Position numbers and translations under genes: made by a program
IMG/VR virus record: IMGVR_UViG_3300034106_004008
Coordinates: 1 to 64,000 of that record
DNA length: 64,000 bases
Origin: a virus
Strand: one strand, 5' to 3'
Notes under the pieces: model-generated
Told to the model about the DNA's origin: nothing
The model's input: only the letters and a program-made list of their open reading frames with translations
Database searches by the model: none
In this document: piece after piece, positions 45,134-52,243 of the stretch
How positions within the stretch are numbered: position 1 is the first letter of the stretch
How the letters are laid out: each line of letters opens with the position of its first letter

Positions 45134-46704
45134 ATAAGAATCTTCATCGTAGCTTTTATTCTCTCTATCTCTTCTTCCAATTTCTTTTTCTTGTTTGCGA
45201 TCTCGTTGTAATCCTTCGCGATTTCTTTGTTGGAACCAATCATATCCTTTGGATCCATATCTATCAATTGTTCCATCGTGAAATATTTGTACGATGTGTG
45301 TTCGTTCTTGTCAAGCACAACATCATCAATTGGAAATTCGTTTGTGTAGAATACGTTTAATTCACACTCGTTGTTGTAAATATATTTCTTCAGTGGTTTG
45401 AATGATTTCAACTCAACACCAGCTTCTTCTCTGATCTCTCTCACGATTGCTTCCTCTGGCGTTTCATTCTTTTCAATTCCACCACCAAGCATTCCGTATT
45501 TTCCTGGATTTGTTGTTTCGTCTTCGCTTCTCTTGAACAACAACGCTTCGTTGTCAATCACAATGAAAAGCAAAGCAACTCTCTTCATCTCCTTGGCTTC
45601 ATTCAAGCTGTAACCCTCTTCCTTTGTCTTGCCCCAAGATTTTCCCTTTCCTGGTGTTCCGCATGATGCTGGTGTTGGTCTGCATGATGGGTACTTGGCT
45701 CTCACCTCACCCTTTTGTCTTCCACAAGCCTTGCATTTTTTCTTTCCGTCAACTTTTCTGCATGTGTTGCAATCAACCCATCCTTTGCTTCCGCCACCAC
45801 CTCTTCTTGAAAACCATCCGTGAAGTCCGCTCTTTTTCTCCTTTGAGAAATCGGTTTTCTTCGCTTCATGCATTCCACCGTCAGTCTCCAAATAAGCATC
45901 CACCCATGTTTGAAGTTCATTAAAATCTGGAGCATATTCTTTTCGACCCCTCTTCCACGTCAAAGCATCGTGAGCCTTGGCGATCAAACCTTGCATTTCC
46001 TCTGGTGCGTTGTCAATCATTTGGATCTCCTCTTCCTTCAAACCTCTCCATATCTTTCCTCTTCTGCATTGAACGATTGCACCAGATCTATATGCTGATG
46101 GTTTGCTGTATTTTCTTCTCGCTATTCTTAAACAACGATCGGCTTTTTTCTTTTCCTCATATAAATTTTCATTCAATTCGAACTCATGTGATCCGTCTGG
46201 TTTAACAAAATACTTGTCAATTAACATTCTTGTGTTTTCTCGAGCAAACAACTCTGGATCGGATATAACATCAGATAATCTGATCGCCTTTTCCTCTGGA
46301 TCACCCCAATCGGATTGCATTAACAAAACATCCTCTGGTTTAATCACAACGGCTGGAATCTTATCAGCACCTGCGCGGTCATATGCGTATCTTCTATGGT
46401 TTCCATCGACAACCAAATATTTTGATTGGTCGAAGGGGTGTTGAATAACAAGTATTGGTGGCAGCTCTTCACCAGATTTCAAGGCTTGAACCATATCATC
46501 GACATTGGAACTTTTATCCATGTATTCCATATCCTTAAACGGTTCATTTGCTATGGTGTCATTTAAATTAATATCATCAACCTTTCCGTAATGTTCGTTA
46601 TCATTAAACACCTCAGATCCAACACCGTTTGCGTATATTTTCACATCCTCGGACATAATGCCCATCATGGATTGCATTTTCTTTATTTCCTCAGTTAGTT
46701 TCAT
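45130..46704 (-). CDS. ParB-like / DUF5872-like / Nudix polyprotein with tags at both ends
   Basis: ATG 46704 (MKLTEEIKKMQSMMGIMSED) gives 524 aa; the longer frame overlaps another gene. Order: tag (1-20); ParB-like domain (about 70-170, LVVDGNHRRYAYDRAGADKI); FELNE linker; an Arg-rich region (CLRIARRKYSKPSAYRSGAI); a DUF5872-like Cys-rich domain (about 295-355: SGLHGWFSRRGGGGSKGWVD, CNTCRK, CKACGR); YSLNEAKEMKR linker; Nudix hydrolase (about 370-500) with a full Nudix box GGIEKNETPEEAIVREIREE. The C-terminal LEEEIERIKATMKILI is a second tag copy. LNE-type sites between domains suggest cutting into separate proteins in the capsid. Nudix enzymes hydrolyse nucleoside-diphosphate-linked compounds; the substrate here is unknown. 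Confidence 0.82.
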   Translation of the reverse strand: MKLTEEIKKMQSMMGIMSEDVKIYANGVGSEVFNDNEHYGKVDDINLNDTIANEPFKDMEYMDKSSNVDDMVQALKSGEELPPILVIQHPFDQSKYLVVDGNHRRYAYDRAGADKIPAVVIKPEDVLLMQSDWGDPEEKAIRLSDVISDPELFARENTRMLIDKYFVKPDGSHEFELNENLYEEKKKADRCLRIARRKYSKPSAYRSGAIVQCRRGKIWRGLKEEEIQMIDNAPEEMQGLIAKAHDALTWKRGRKEYAPDFNELQTWVDAYLETDGGMHEAKKTDFSKEKKSGLHGWFSRRGGGGSKGWVDCNTCRKVDGKKKCKACGRQKGEVRAKYPSCRPTPASCGTPGKGKSWGKTKEEGYSLNEAKEMKRVALLFIVIDNEALLFKRSEDETTNPGKYGMLGGGIEKNETPEEAIVREIREEAGVELKSFKPLKKYIYNNECELNVFYTNEFPIDDVVLDKNEHTSYKYFTMEQLIDMDPKDMIGSNKEIAKDYNEIANKKKKLEEEIERIKATMKILI

Positions 46705-46712
46705 AACTAGTT

Positions 46713-47021
46713 TTATTCTTCTTTTATCTTTAATAAATAGATTGGAATTGTTAAAATGCCAAATAAAAAACAGGTTAATGCAATTTCTTTTGTGTCCGTA
46801 TGAAAAAGCTCGTGGGACATCCATAAGGTATTGGCTGATAACCAAAAGGCCATCATCATCTCGAGCCACCTTTCCGACCCCTGTTTTACTGTTATGAGTA
46901 TTGTTGATAATATTATGGTTGGTATCGCGAAAGCCAATGAGAGTTCGCCCTGACCCAACATCCAGAACATATCCTTTGCGATCCACAATGGGATATGTAT
47001 TCTCTCAAAAAGTTTTACCAT
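46713..47021 (-). CDS. three-helix membrane protein (102 aa)
   Basis: MVKLFERIHIPLWIAKDMFW (ATG 47021; ATG 47027 also possible). Three helices, with PLWIAKDMFWML and a later LSANTLWMSHELFH pattern that resembles a conserved bacterial membrane protein of unknown function. It may be host-derived. Separated from the polyprotein gene by 8 nt, but that gene has its own motif at 46733 inside this gene. Confidence 0.65.
   Translation of the reverse strand: MVKLFERIHIPLWIAKDMFWMLGQGELSLAFAIPTIILSTILITVKQGSERWLEMMMAFWLSANTLWMSHELFHTDTKEIALTCFLFGILTIPIYLLKIKEE
46733..46739 (-). promoter_or_regulatory. late-type motif
   Basis: CTATTTAT (minus strand) 28 nt before ATG 46704 of the polyprotein. Confidence 0.5.
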
Positions 47022-47025
47022 GTTC

Positions 47026-47032
47026 ATAAATA
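47026..47032 (-). promoter_or_regulatory. late-type motif
   Basis: ATATTTAT (minus strand) immediately before the 47021 start; supports 47021 over 47027. Confidence 0.45.
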
Positions 47033-47050
47033 TTTTTGGATTTGACAAAC

Positions 47051-47057
47051 TATTTAT
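47051..47057 (+). promoter_or_regulatory. late-type motif
   Basis: CTATTTATC 19 nt before ATG 47077. Confidence 0.55.
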
Positions 47058-47076
47058 CAATAAATTGTTTTTTTCT

Positions 47077-47694
47077 ATGAAAAAGAATACATTAAATGAA
47101 GAAATTGCGAGACTCCGCAAAATAATGGGTCTTAATGAAGAAATTGATCTATCAAAGGTGGATAATCCAAATGCATACACCGATGATATTTTTAACTATA
47201 ATTCCGAAAGAGGTGGCGAGGAAATGGAAAGTGATTTCGATTTCGAAAAAGCCGCGATCGAATCCGCAAGTGGTGAAAAAGTTGTTCAAAGAGAGTTTGA
47301 CGATTATGACAGACCATTATATTATAGTTTAGCTGATGATAATGTACATTATTTTATAGGTGATAGTGATGATGGTAAGATAATCATTAAATACAACGCT
47401 GAGACGGGCGAACGTTACCCAATAGGTAAGTTGGATCATTACGATGAACCAAGAACTGAAATATTTCAGGAGGGTAGAAGTGAGAAATACGATGATTCGC
47501 ACGGATCACCATATGATCGCGGTCACGCCGATTCATATTACAGAAGACCCAAGAGCCCACATAAGTATCCAGAAGGAACTTACAAAGGTGAGAGAATCAC
47601 CGATTTAACACCAGAAGAAATCGAAGCGTACAACGCTGGTTATGAAGACAACGAAAGATTTGGTGATTATAAAGATTGGGGCGGAGAAGATTAA
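47077..47694 (+). CDS. tagged late protein, likely packaged (205 aa)
   Basis: ATG 47077 (MKKNTLNEEIARLRKIMGLN) shows the N-terminal tag clearly. The rest is acidic; the C-terminal domain SPYDRGHADSYYRRPKSPHK with EEIEAYNAGYEDNERFGDYK resembles a small domain of phage hypotheticals. Function unknown; targeting to the head is inferred. Confidence 0.72.
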   Translation: MKKNTLNEEIARLRKIMGLNEEIDLSKVDNPNAYTDDIFNYNSERGGEEMESDFDFEKAAIESASGEKVVQREFDDYDRPLYYSLADDNVHYFIGDSDDGKIIIKYNAETGERYPIGKLDHYDEPRTEIFQEGRSEKYDDSHGSPYDRGHADSYYRRPKSPHKYPEGTYKGERITDLTPEEIEAYNAGYEDNERFGDYKDWGGED

Positions 47695-47705
47695 AGATAA
47701 AAAGA

Positions 47706-47729
47706 AAAAGGGGCTTTCGCCCCTTTTTT
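47706..47729. terminator. bidirectional terminator
   Basis: GGGGC(TTTC)GCCCC with T/A tracts on both sides, between convergent genes. Confidence 0.78.
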
Positions 47730-48544
47730 TATTTCTTTAATAACTCATACGCTCTGGCCATTCTGGTCATCCCGATTCCACCACCATATCTTGGGAAGAA
47801 ATTGTGCTTCAAGAATTCCTCAAGCTCAGCCTCAACCCTTTCTTTTCCGAATAACTCGAACAACTTGGCGCAATACGCACCGTTCTCAATAGCATAAAAC
47901 ATTTCTCTCATCTTCTCAACATCGCAGCTTCTCTCGGCGGATCCAATTGTTTCCTGTCCGTAAAGAATCACATCAACCTTGTTGAAAATCCCATCGTTAT
48001 TGTGTTTCATGTTCCAGAATGGATTTGTTCTGATTGGGAAGTGTTGTAATGAAACAACATTACCCTTTTCATTCCACATTCTGGATTCATGCTCATCCTC
48101 AAGAATTGGTACCCCACCGTATTCCTCACACACATCATCGTATTTAACTTGAACCATCTCATCACCAAATCCAAGATAAGCCAAAAGGTCGCCTTCCATT
48201 TTGATTAAATCCTCCATGGTTCCCTTTGACTCAAACTCAAACATTGGGAAGATAAGCTCATGCCTTCCTGGGATTGGGTTCTTTTCTTCTCTGTACGATG
48301 TTGATACGCAAAATACGCCATTCCATTCTGGATTCTTTAACAACTCATACTCAAGCCACATCTGTCCAGTCTGTGGCAACGGCCAGATCAAACCACCATA
48401 CTCGAACGTTTTAACCGAGTGTGGGTTCTCACAAGCCGCGAGAATTGATAATCTTGATTGTGTTGGCACTTCCTTGAATCCTCTTTCAAGAAAGAATTTG
48501 CGCATCTTCTGCACGAGTTCATTGTAAGTTTCTGTGTTTTTCAT
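47729..48544 (-). CDS. class II aaRS-like (AspRS/AsnRS/AsnA subclass) catalytic protein
   Basis: ATG 48544 (MKNTETYNELVQKMRKFFLE), 271 aa. Motif 2: STSYREEKNPIPGRHELIFP followed by MFEFE. Motif 3: GGGIGMTRMARAYELL. Only the catalytic core is present; there is no anticodon-binding domain, and the length matches stand-alone AsnRS-related or asparagine synthetase A-like proteins. Such proteins make an aminoacyl-adenylate and may synthesise Asn or aminoacylate other targets. In a phage it could alter host translation or amino-acid pools (inference). Confidence 0.82.
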   Translation of the reverse strand: MKNTETYNELVQKMRKFFLERGFKEVPTQSRLSILAACENPHSVKTFEYGGLIWPLPQTGQMWLEYELLKNPEWNGVFCVSTSYREEKNPIPGRHELIFPMFEFESKGTMEDLIKMEGDLLAYLGFGDEMVQVKYDDVCEEYGGVPILEDEHESRMWNEKGNVVSLQHFPIRTNPFWNMKHNNDGIFNKVDVILYGQETIGSAERSCDVEKMREMFYAIENGAYCAKLFELFGKERVEAELEEFLKHNFFPRYGGGIGMTRMARAYELLKK

Positions 48545-48577
48545 TTGTTTTTTTTTGTTTAATTTTTGGCGCAAAAA

Positions 48578-48602
48578 AAAATCCTGTCAAATGACAGGAT
48601 TT
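48578..48602 (-). terminator. intrinsic terminator
   Basis: ATCCTGTC(AAAT)GACAGGAT perfect stem with a T run on the minus strand; ends the 48649 gene. Confidence 0.78.
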
Positions 48603-48648
48603 CCAATTACTATTTTATTATTATTGTTATTGTATTTTCTTCTGAATC

Positions 48649-48831
48649 TCATAGTTGTATCAAACCTTCTGTAACCAATAAATTATATGCTTTTTGCACA
48701 ACATCACTGTGATCTTTCACATGCGTTGTTTTGTAAATATAACCAACCTTTTCACGAAGTAAATCGATAAATCCGAGATCAAACGCTTGGTGGTAGATTT
48801 CTTCTGCTATTTCTTCGTTGGTCATCGACAT
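48649..48831 (-). CDS. small helical protein (60 aa)
   Basis: MSMTNEEIAEEIYHQAFDLG; helical, acidic N-terminal part. Has its own terminator. Unrecognised. Confidence 0.65.
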   Translation of the reverse strand: MSMTNEEIAEEIYHQAFDLGFIDLLREKVGYIYKTTHVKDHSDVVQKAYNLLVTEGLIQL

Positions 48832-48900
48832 TATATTCTGATTATTTTACATATATATCACAAAAATAAGAAAAATTCATTTAAAAGAAAAATTTTTTCG

Positions 48901-48921
48901 CAACCGCCTTCGGCGGTTTTA
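48901..48921 (-). terminator. intrinsic terminator
   Basis: AACCGCC(TTC... )GGCGGTT stem overlapping the stop codon of the 48919 gene, followed by T on the minus strand. Confidence 0.72.
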
Positions 48922-49632
48922 GACCTCGGCATTTGGTGCGAATATTTCGTATTCGTCTTCTGACAAAATTAGATGGTAAGTACCACTCGGGTTGTACTTC
49001 ATAATCTCGTCCTCGTCCCTTATAAAATCCTGGTGAACACCGCCCGTTGATTTAAATATGATGTTCATAACTTTTGGATTCATAATGAATGTGTCATCGA
49101 CAGTTGTTTCAAAAATAACTGGGACATTCACAGCACTCTCGAATGATTTGCCCTGAAATGATGATGCGTAGAACAAGGATGCACTCCAACTACTAACTTC
49201 TCTTTTTGGGGTATACTGGTAGGGTGTTTTAAATTTAACCGCACCGTTATCCAAAACATCATGTTCTGGGTTTTCTTTTATGAATTTGGATAGCTCTGGT
49301 AATTTAACCGATGTTCCTCTGTAAACTTTTTCACCATACGGTGGGTTGAGAACCTCTGGAAAATATTTTTTTAGTTTAATTAAATCGGATATTGTTGATA
49401 CAACGCCCATCTCGGATTTTTCTGTTGATTGAAATGTCCAATCCTTTATTTTGTCAACCAGGTTATCCTCGTATGGGGTATTCTTTTCAATTGGTTTGTT
49501 TTGAATTTTTGCAATTATTGGATTTGAACCAAACAAAACATCACCAACCGATTTTTTAATTGATTGTGGAATGGTAACCTCGGATAAACCGATCATGGTT
49601 TTCATTCTTAATATCTGCTCGTTTAAATTCAT
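48919..49632 (-). CDS. ADP-ribosyltransferase-like protein with N-terminal tag
   Basis: The protein has 237 aa. MNLNEQILRMKTMIGLSEV is the shared tag. The body has the three arginine-specific ADP-ribosyltransferase elements in order: VYRGTS (Arg, about 105), EVSSWSASLFYASSF (the STS-like strand, about 145-160) and DEDEIMKYN (ExE, about 207-215), with a GVHQDFIR turn before the last. T4 Alt is a capsid-packaged, injected ADP-ribosyltransferase, so a packaged enzyme acting on host proteins at the start of infection is a reasonable inference. Expressed from a late-type motif. Confidence 0.75.
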   Translation of the reverse strand: MNLNEQILRMKTMIGLSEVTIPQSIKKSVGDVLFGSNPIIAKIQNKPIEKNTPYEDNLVDKIKDWTFQSTEKSEMGVVSTISDLIKLKKYFPEVLNPPYGEKVYRGTSVKLPELSKFIKENPEHDVLDNGAVKFKTPYQYTPKREVSSWSASLFYASSFQGKSFESAVNVPVIFETTVDDTFIMNPKVMNIIFKSTGGVHQDFIRDEDEIMKYNPSGTYHLILSEDEYEIFAPNAEV

Positions 49633-49639
49633 ATATAAT

Positions 49640-49647
49640 ATAAATAT
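49640..49647 (-). promoter_or_regulatory. late-type motif
   Basis: GATATTTATA (minus strand) 7 nt before ATG 49632. Confidence 0.6.
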
Positions 49648-49672
49648 CTCGAGTTATTTTAAACTTTAATAC

Positions 49673-49679
49673 TATTTAT
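49673..49679 (+). promoter_or_regulatory. late-type motif
   Basis: CTATTTATT 16 nt before ATG 49696; back to back with the motif for the ADP-ribosyltransferase gene. Confidence 0.55.
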
Positions 49680-49695
49680 TGTAAAATATTAAATT

Positions 49696-50790
49696 ATGTC
49701 AGTTCCAGTAACTATACAATACGGTACCGCACCAACGATTGATCAATATCATAGAATTGGTAAATATTGCTATGGCCACATTAATGAAGGGTTTAATTTT
49801 CAAGACGGAAATTCAACGGGTCTTACTTGGAGACCAGGTTATCCTGCGGGTAATTTTGGTGGCGAAAAATATTATATCGTATCAAGAGGAAATGTAGAAG
49901 GTGTTGGCGGTGAGCCCACGATTCCAACATATCACGTCACTGGTAAAACCAATGCGGAAATTGTACACATAATTAATAGTTTGCATTCAATAAAAATTGA
50001 TGGCACGTATTATAGTGACGTGGATGTTGCCAAAAGATACGTTATTGAAAATGAAAATTTAAATCATTTTTTGGCTGATTTATCAAAATACAAATACGCT
50101 GACACCCCTAATTTAATGTTAAATATTGATTTCGGTAATCTTAATTGCGACATTCTTGAGACTAATTTAACAAAATGTTACGATTTGGTTCAAGCAACTG
50201 ATGGTGTAATAGAAAGATGGTTTACAAAAAATGTCGCTGGAAATATCTCCACATCAATACAAACCGCGGGCGATAATTCAACTTATAATAGAAGATTTAA
50301 TGCGGCAAATTTATACATAGATTTAGATTCATCCAATGCGGCTTCATATATAGCACCCCTTAATACTTCATCTGGTGAGTCTTTTATGTTTGCGTTGAGG
50401 CTCAGATTCACACCGCAGGCCAGTAATTCACCAGCAATAATTTATGCTGATGGGGGGATTACGAGACTTAGATATGATATTGCTACAAACGTATACCAAT
50501 TTACTATGGGTGCTGATACCGTATCAATGAGTGCACAAGTTAATACTTGGATAACCCTTATTTTTGGTAGAAACGATGCTGGTCAACTATTTATTGCTGA
50601 TGATAGTAATGAAAATTATGTACAACAAGTTGGAACAACTGAACTGATATTTGATAATATTTTCAGATTGGGCTTAACAGCTGGGGGTGATATAAGAATA
50701 GGTTCATTCCAATATTGGAAAGGGGGTAATTATGACGCAAATAAATGGAACGAAGTTCACAATTACCAAATGTTAAACAAATGGTCTTAA
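49696..50790 (+). CDS. virion protein with LamG/concanavalin-like domain (364 aa)
   Basis: N-terminal part (1-130) is aromatic with GYPAGNFGGEKYYIVSRGN. The C-terminal part (about 180-364) is a LamG-like beta sandwich (AASYIAPLNTSSGESFMFAL, VNTWITLIFGRNDAGQLFIA, LGLTAGGDIRIGSFQYWKGG). Such folds are common in phage fibres, decoration and adsorption proteins that bind glycans. No tag peptide. Probably exposed on the virion. Confidence 0.7.
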   Translation: MSVPVTIQYGTAPTIDQYHRIGKYCYGHINEGFNFQDGNSTGLTWRPGYPAGNFGGEKYYIVSRGNVEGVGGEPTIPTYHVTGKTNAEIVHIINSLHSIKIDGTYYSDVDVAKRYVIENENLNHFLADLSKYKYADTPNLMLNIDFGNLNCDILETNLTKCYDLVQATDGVIERWFTKNVAGNISTSIQTAGDNSTYNRRFNAANLYIDLDSSNAASYIAPLNTSSGESFMFALRLRFTPQASNSPAIIYADGGITRLRYDIATNVYQFTMGADTVSMSAQVNTWITLIFGRNDAGQLFIADDSNENYVQQVGTTELIFDNIFRLGLTAGGDIRIGSFQYWKGGNYDANKWNEVHNYQMLNKWS

Positions 50791-50791
50791 A

Positions 50792-51409
50792 TTAAAAATT
50801 AATCAATTTTTTCATATTAATAATCGCCTCATCCAGGCGATTATTTTTATTTTCTGATATTGGGTTTGCTGGGCCACGATTTGTTCCAAAGTCATAAGCA
50901 CCAGTATTTGATATTGGATTTGCTTTTCCTCTGGTTGTACCAAATTCGTATTTACCAGTATTTGATATTGGATTTGCTTTTCCTTTTTTAACTCTATCTG
51001 GTACTGGACTATTTGAGGCTGATGTCCCACCACTTGAACCACTTGATGTGCTCGATGTGCTTGACGAATCCTCTTCATTAATCTTAGGATCCCTGTACAT
51101 ATCTTCCTTGTGTGTGAAATCACGATTATCACCTTTATTAAAAACAAAACCAAATCTCTGGTAGAAATCTTTCAATCTGTTCACATTTCCACCATAACTG
51201 CTTGATGGTGTTAATGTTAATTTATAACCGTGTTGATCAGCAAGACTTGTTAAATCGTTCATAAAAGAAGTACCAATACCAGTTCCACGCATGTTAGGTG
51301 GAACCATAAATCCAGTGAGATATATCCTTTTGTGCTTTTCATTTGGGTATAACTCAAACCTGATGTCTGGGTACTTTTGTTTTAATTCGTCTTCGATATG
51401 ATGATTCAT
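50792..51409 (-). CDS. GNAT acetyltransferase with linker repeats and C-terminal tag
   Basis: The protein has 205 aa. GNAT domain (about 1-115): YLTGFMVPPNMRGTGIGTSF, with RGTGIG as the acetyl-CoA loop, and LKDFYQRFGFVF. A Ser/Gly-rich linker follows, then three 18-residue repeats around KANPISNTG (about 140-190), and the C-terminal LDEAIINMKKLINF tag preceded by LDE|A, a possible prohead-protease site. GNAT enzymes acetylate amines of proteins or small molecules; the target is unknown. Confidence 0.8.
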   Translation of the reverse strand: MNHHIEDELKQKYPDIRFELYPNEKHKRIYLTGFMVPPNMRGTGIGTSFMNDLTSLADQHGYKLTLTPSSSYGGNVNRLKDFYQRFGFVFNKGDNRDFTHKEDMYRDPKINEEDSSSTSSTSSGSSGGTSASNSPVPDRVKKGKANPISNTGKYEFGTTRGKANPISNTGAYDFGTNRGPANPISENKNNRLDEAIINMKKLINF

Positions 51410-51426
51410 TGAAATGTGTTACTTAG

Positions 51427-51434
51427 ATAAATAT
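51427..51434 (-). promoter_or_regulatory. late-type motif
   Basis: GATATTTATC (minus strand) 17 nt before ATG 51409. Confidence 0.58.
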
Positions 51435-51448
51435 CCAGCGCAAATAAA

Positions 51449-51476
51449 AAAGGTCGGAGTAGCGAATTCCGACCTT
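51449..51476 (-). terminator. intrinsic terminator
   Basis: AAGGTCGGA and TCCGACCTT arms with a T run on the minus strand; ends the 51530 gene. Confidence 0.78.
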
Positions 51477-51529
51477 AGTTTGTCCATAACCATGAACGAT
51501 CCTAAAATACCACTCTAAGGTGGAATATC

Positions 51530-51766
51530 TTAATAATCATCTAACTCTTCATTATCGTTCTCATCATATTCACCACCTTCGATGTTGTCCATAATCATAT
51601 CGATCTGGTCAATTGTTTCTGAGATGTAATCGACAATGTTTCTTTGTAATTCTTCTTGAAGATAAGATGATTTGGTTGATTCTAATAATTTCTCACTACG
51701 AGTTTCTAAAATTGAATTGAGTTCTTCTTTTAATGCTAAAAGTTGTTTTATGGTTTTTCCGTGCAT
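51530..51766 (-). CDS. acidic coiled-coil protein (78 aa)
   Basis: MHGKTIKQLLALKEELNSIL; long heptad-like helix, very acidic C terminus (GEYDENDNEELDDY). Late-type motif upstream. Unrecognised; a scaffold-like role is possible. Confidence 0.68.
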   Translation of the reverse strand: MHGKTIKQLLALKEELNSILETRSEKLLESTKSSYLQEELQRNIVDYISETIDQIDMIMDNIEGGEYDENDNEELDDY

Positions 51767-51781
51767 TTATTTATTTTTGGA

Positions 51782-51789
51782 ATAAATAT
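51782..51789 (-). promoter_or_regulatory. late-type motif
   Basis: ATATTTATT (minus strand) 15 nt before ATG 51766. Confidence 0.55.
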
Positions 51790-51811
51790 ATCACCGTTTA
51801 GTAAAAGATTT

Positions 51812-52009
51812 TTAATCAATTCTGATAAGGCACGATATTTTTCTATATTCTTTATTCTCAAACATTTCATAAATTTTGTGAGAAATCATATCCGAAAAAA
51901 TATAAGCATCAACTTTAGGAGAGAATAAAAGTTTTAAAGATTCAATACCATCTTGCTTGTAATGACTTTTTATCCTTTCAAAATCTATATGCCTTTTATT
52001 AAAACCCAT
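51812..52009 (-). CDS. small hypothetical protein (65 aa)
   Basis: MGFNKRHIDFERIKSHYKQD; basic helical protein. Its start lies 1 nt after the stop of the 52011 ORF, so it is either an operon partner or the second half of a split gene. Confidence 0.5.
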   Translation of the reverse strand: MGFNKRHIDFERIKSHYKQDGIESLKLLFSPKVDAYIFSDMISHKIYEMFENKEYRKISCLIRID

Positions 52010-52010
52010 T

Positions 52011-52166
52011 TTACCTGGAAATAGAAAAAACTTTCAAAAACTCTTTAAGAGATAATTTTTTTAACTCTGAAAAATATTTTGCCGCAGCTAGCCTTGAACC
52101 AATATTATTTAAAGTTTTAATCGGTTCTCTTTTTTTGTCATTTTTTGAATAAAAAAAATACGTCAT
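52011..52166 (-). CDS. basic small protein (51 aa)
   Basis: MTYFFYSKNDKKREPIKTLN, then SRLAAAKYFSELKKLSLKEF. An upstream TATAAATAAA stretch may belong to its promoter. Coupled to the 51812 gene. Confidence 0.45.
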   Translation of the reverse strand: MTYFFYSKNDKKREPIKTLNNIGSRLAAAKYFSELKKLSLKEFLKVFSISR

Positions 52167-52219
52167 AGTGGTAAGGTTTATTTATATGTAAATATACGAA
52201 ACTTTAATTAAAAGCAAAC

Positions 52220-52226
52220 TATTTAT
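52220..52226 (+). promoter_or_regulatory. late-type motif
   Basis: CTATTTATC 17 nt before ATG 52244. Confidence 0.55.
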
Positions 52227-52243
52227 CATTAAAATATCACATT

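Noticed and set aside
45130-46986. 618-aa version of the polyprotein
   Set aside because: The first 94 codons run antisense-free through another gene's territory and show no homology; the tag-bearing ATG at 46704 fits the other tagged proteins and has a late motif upstream.
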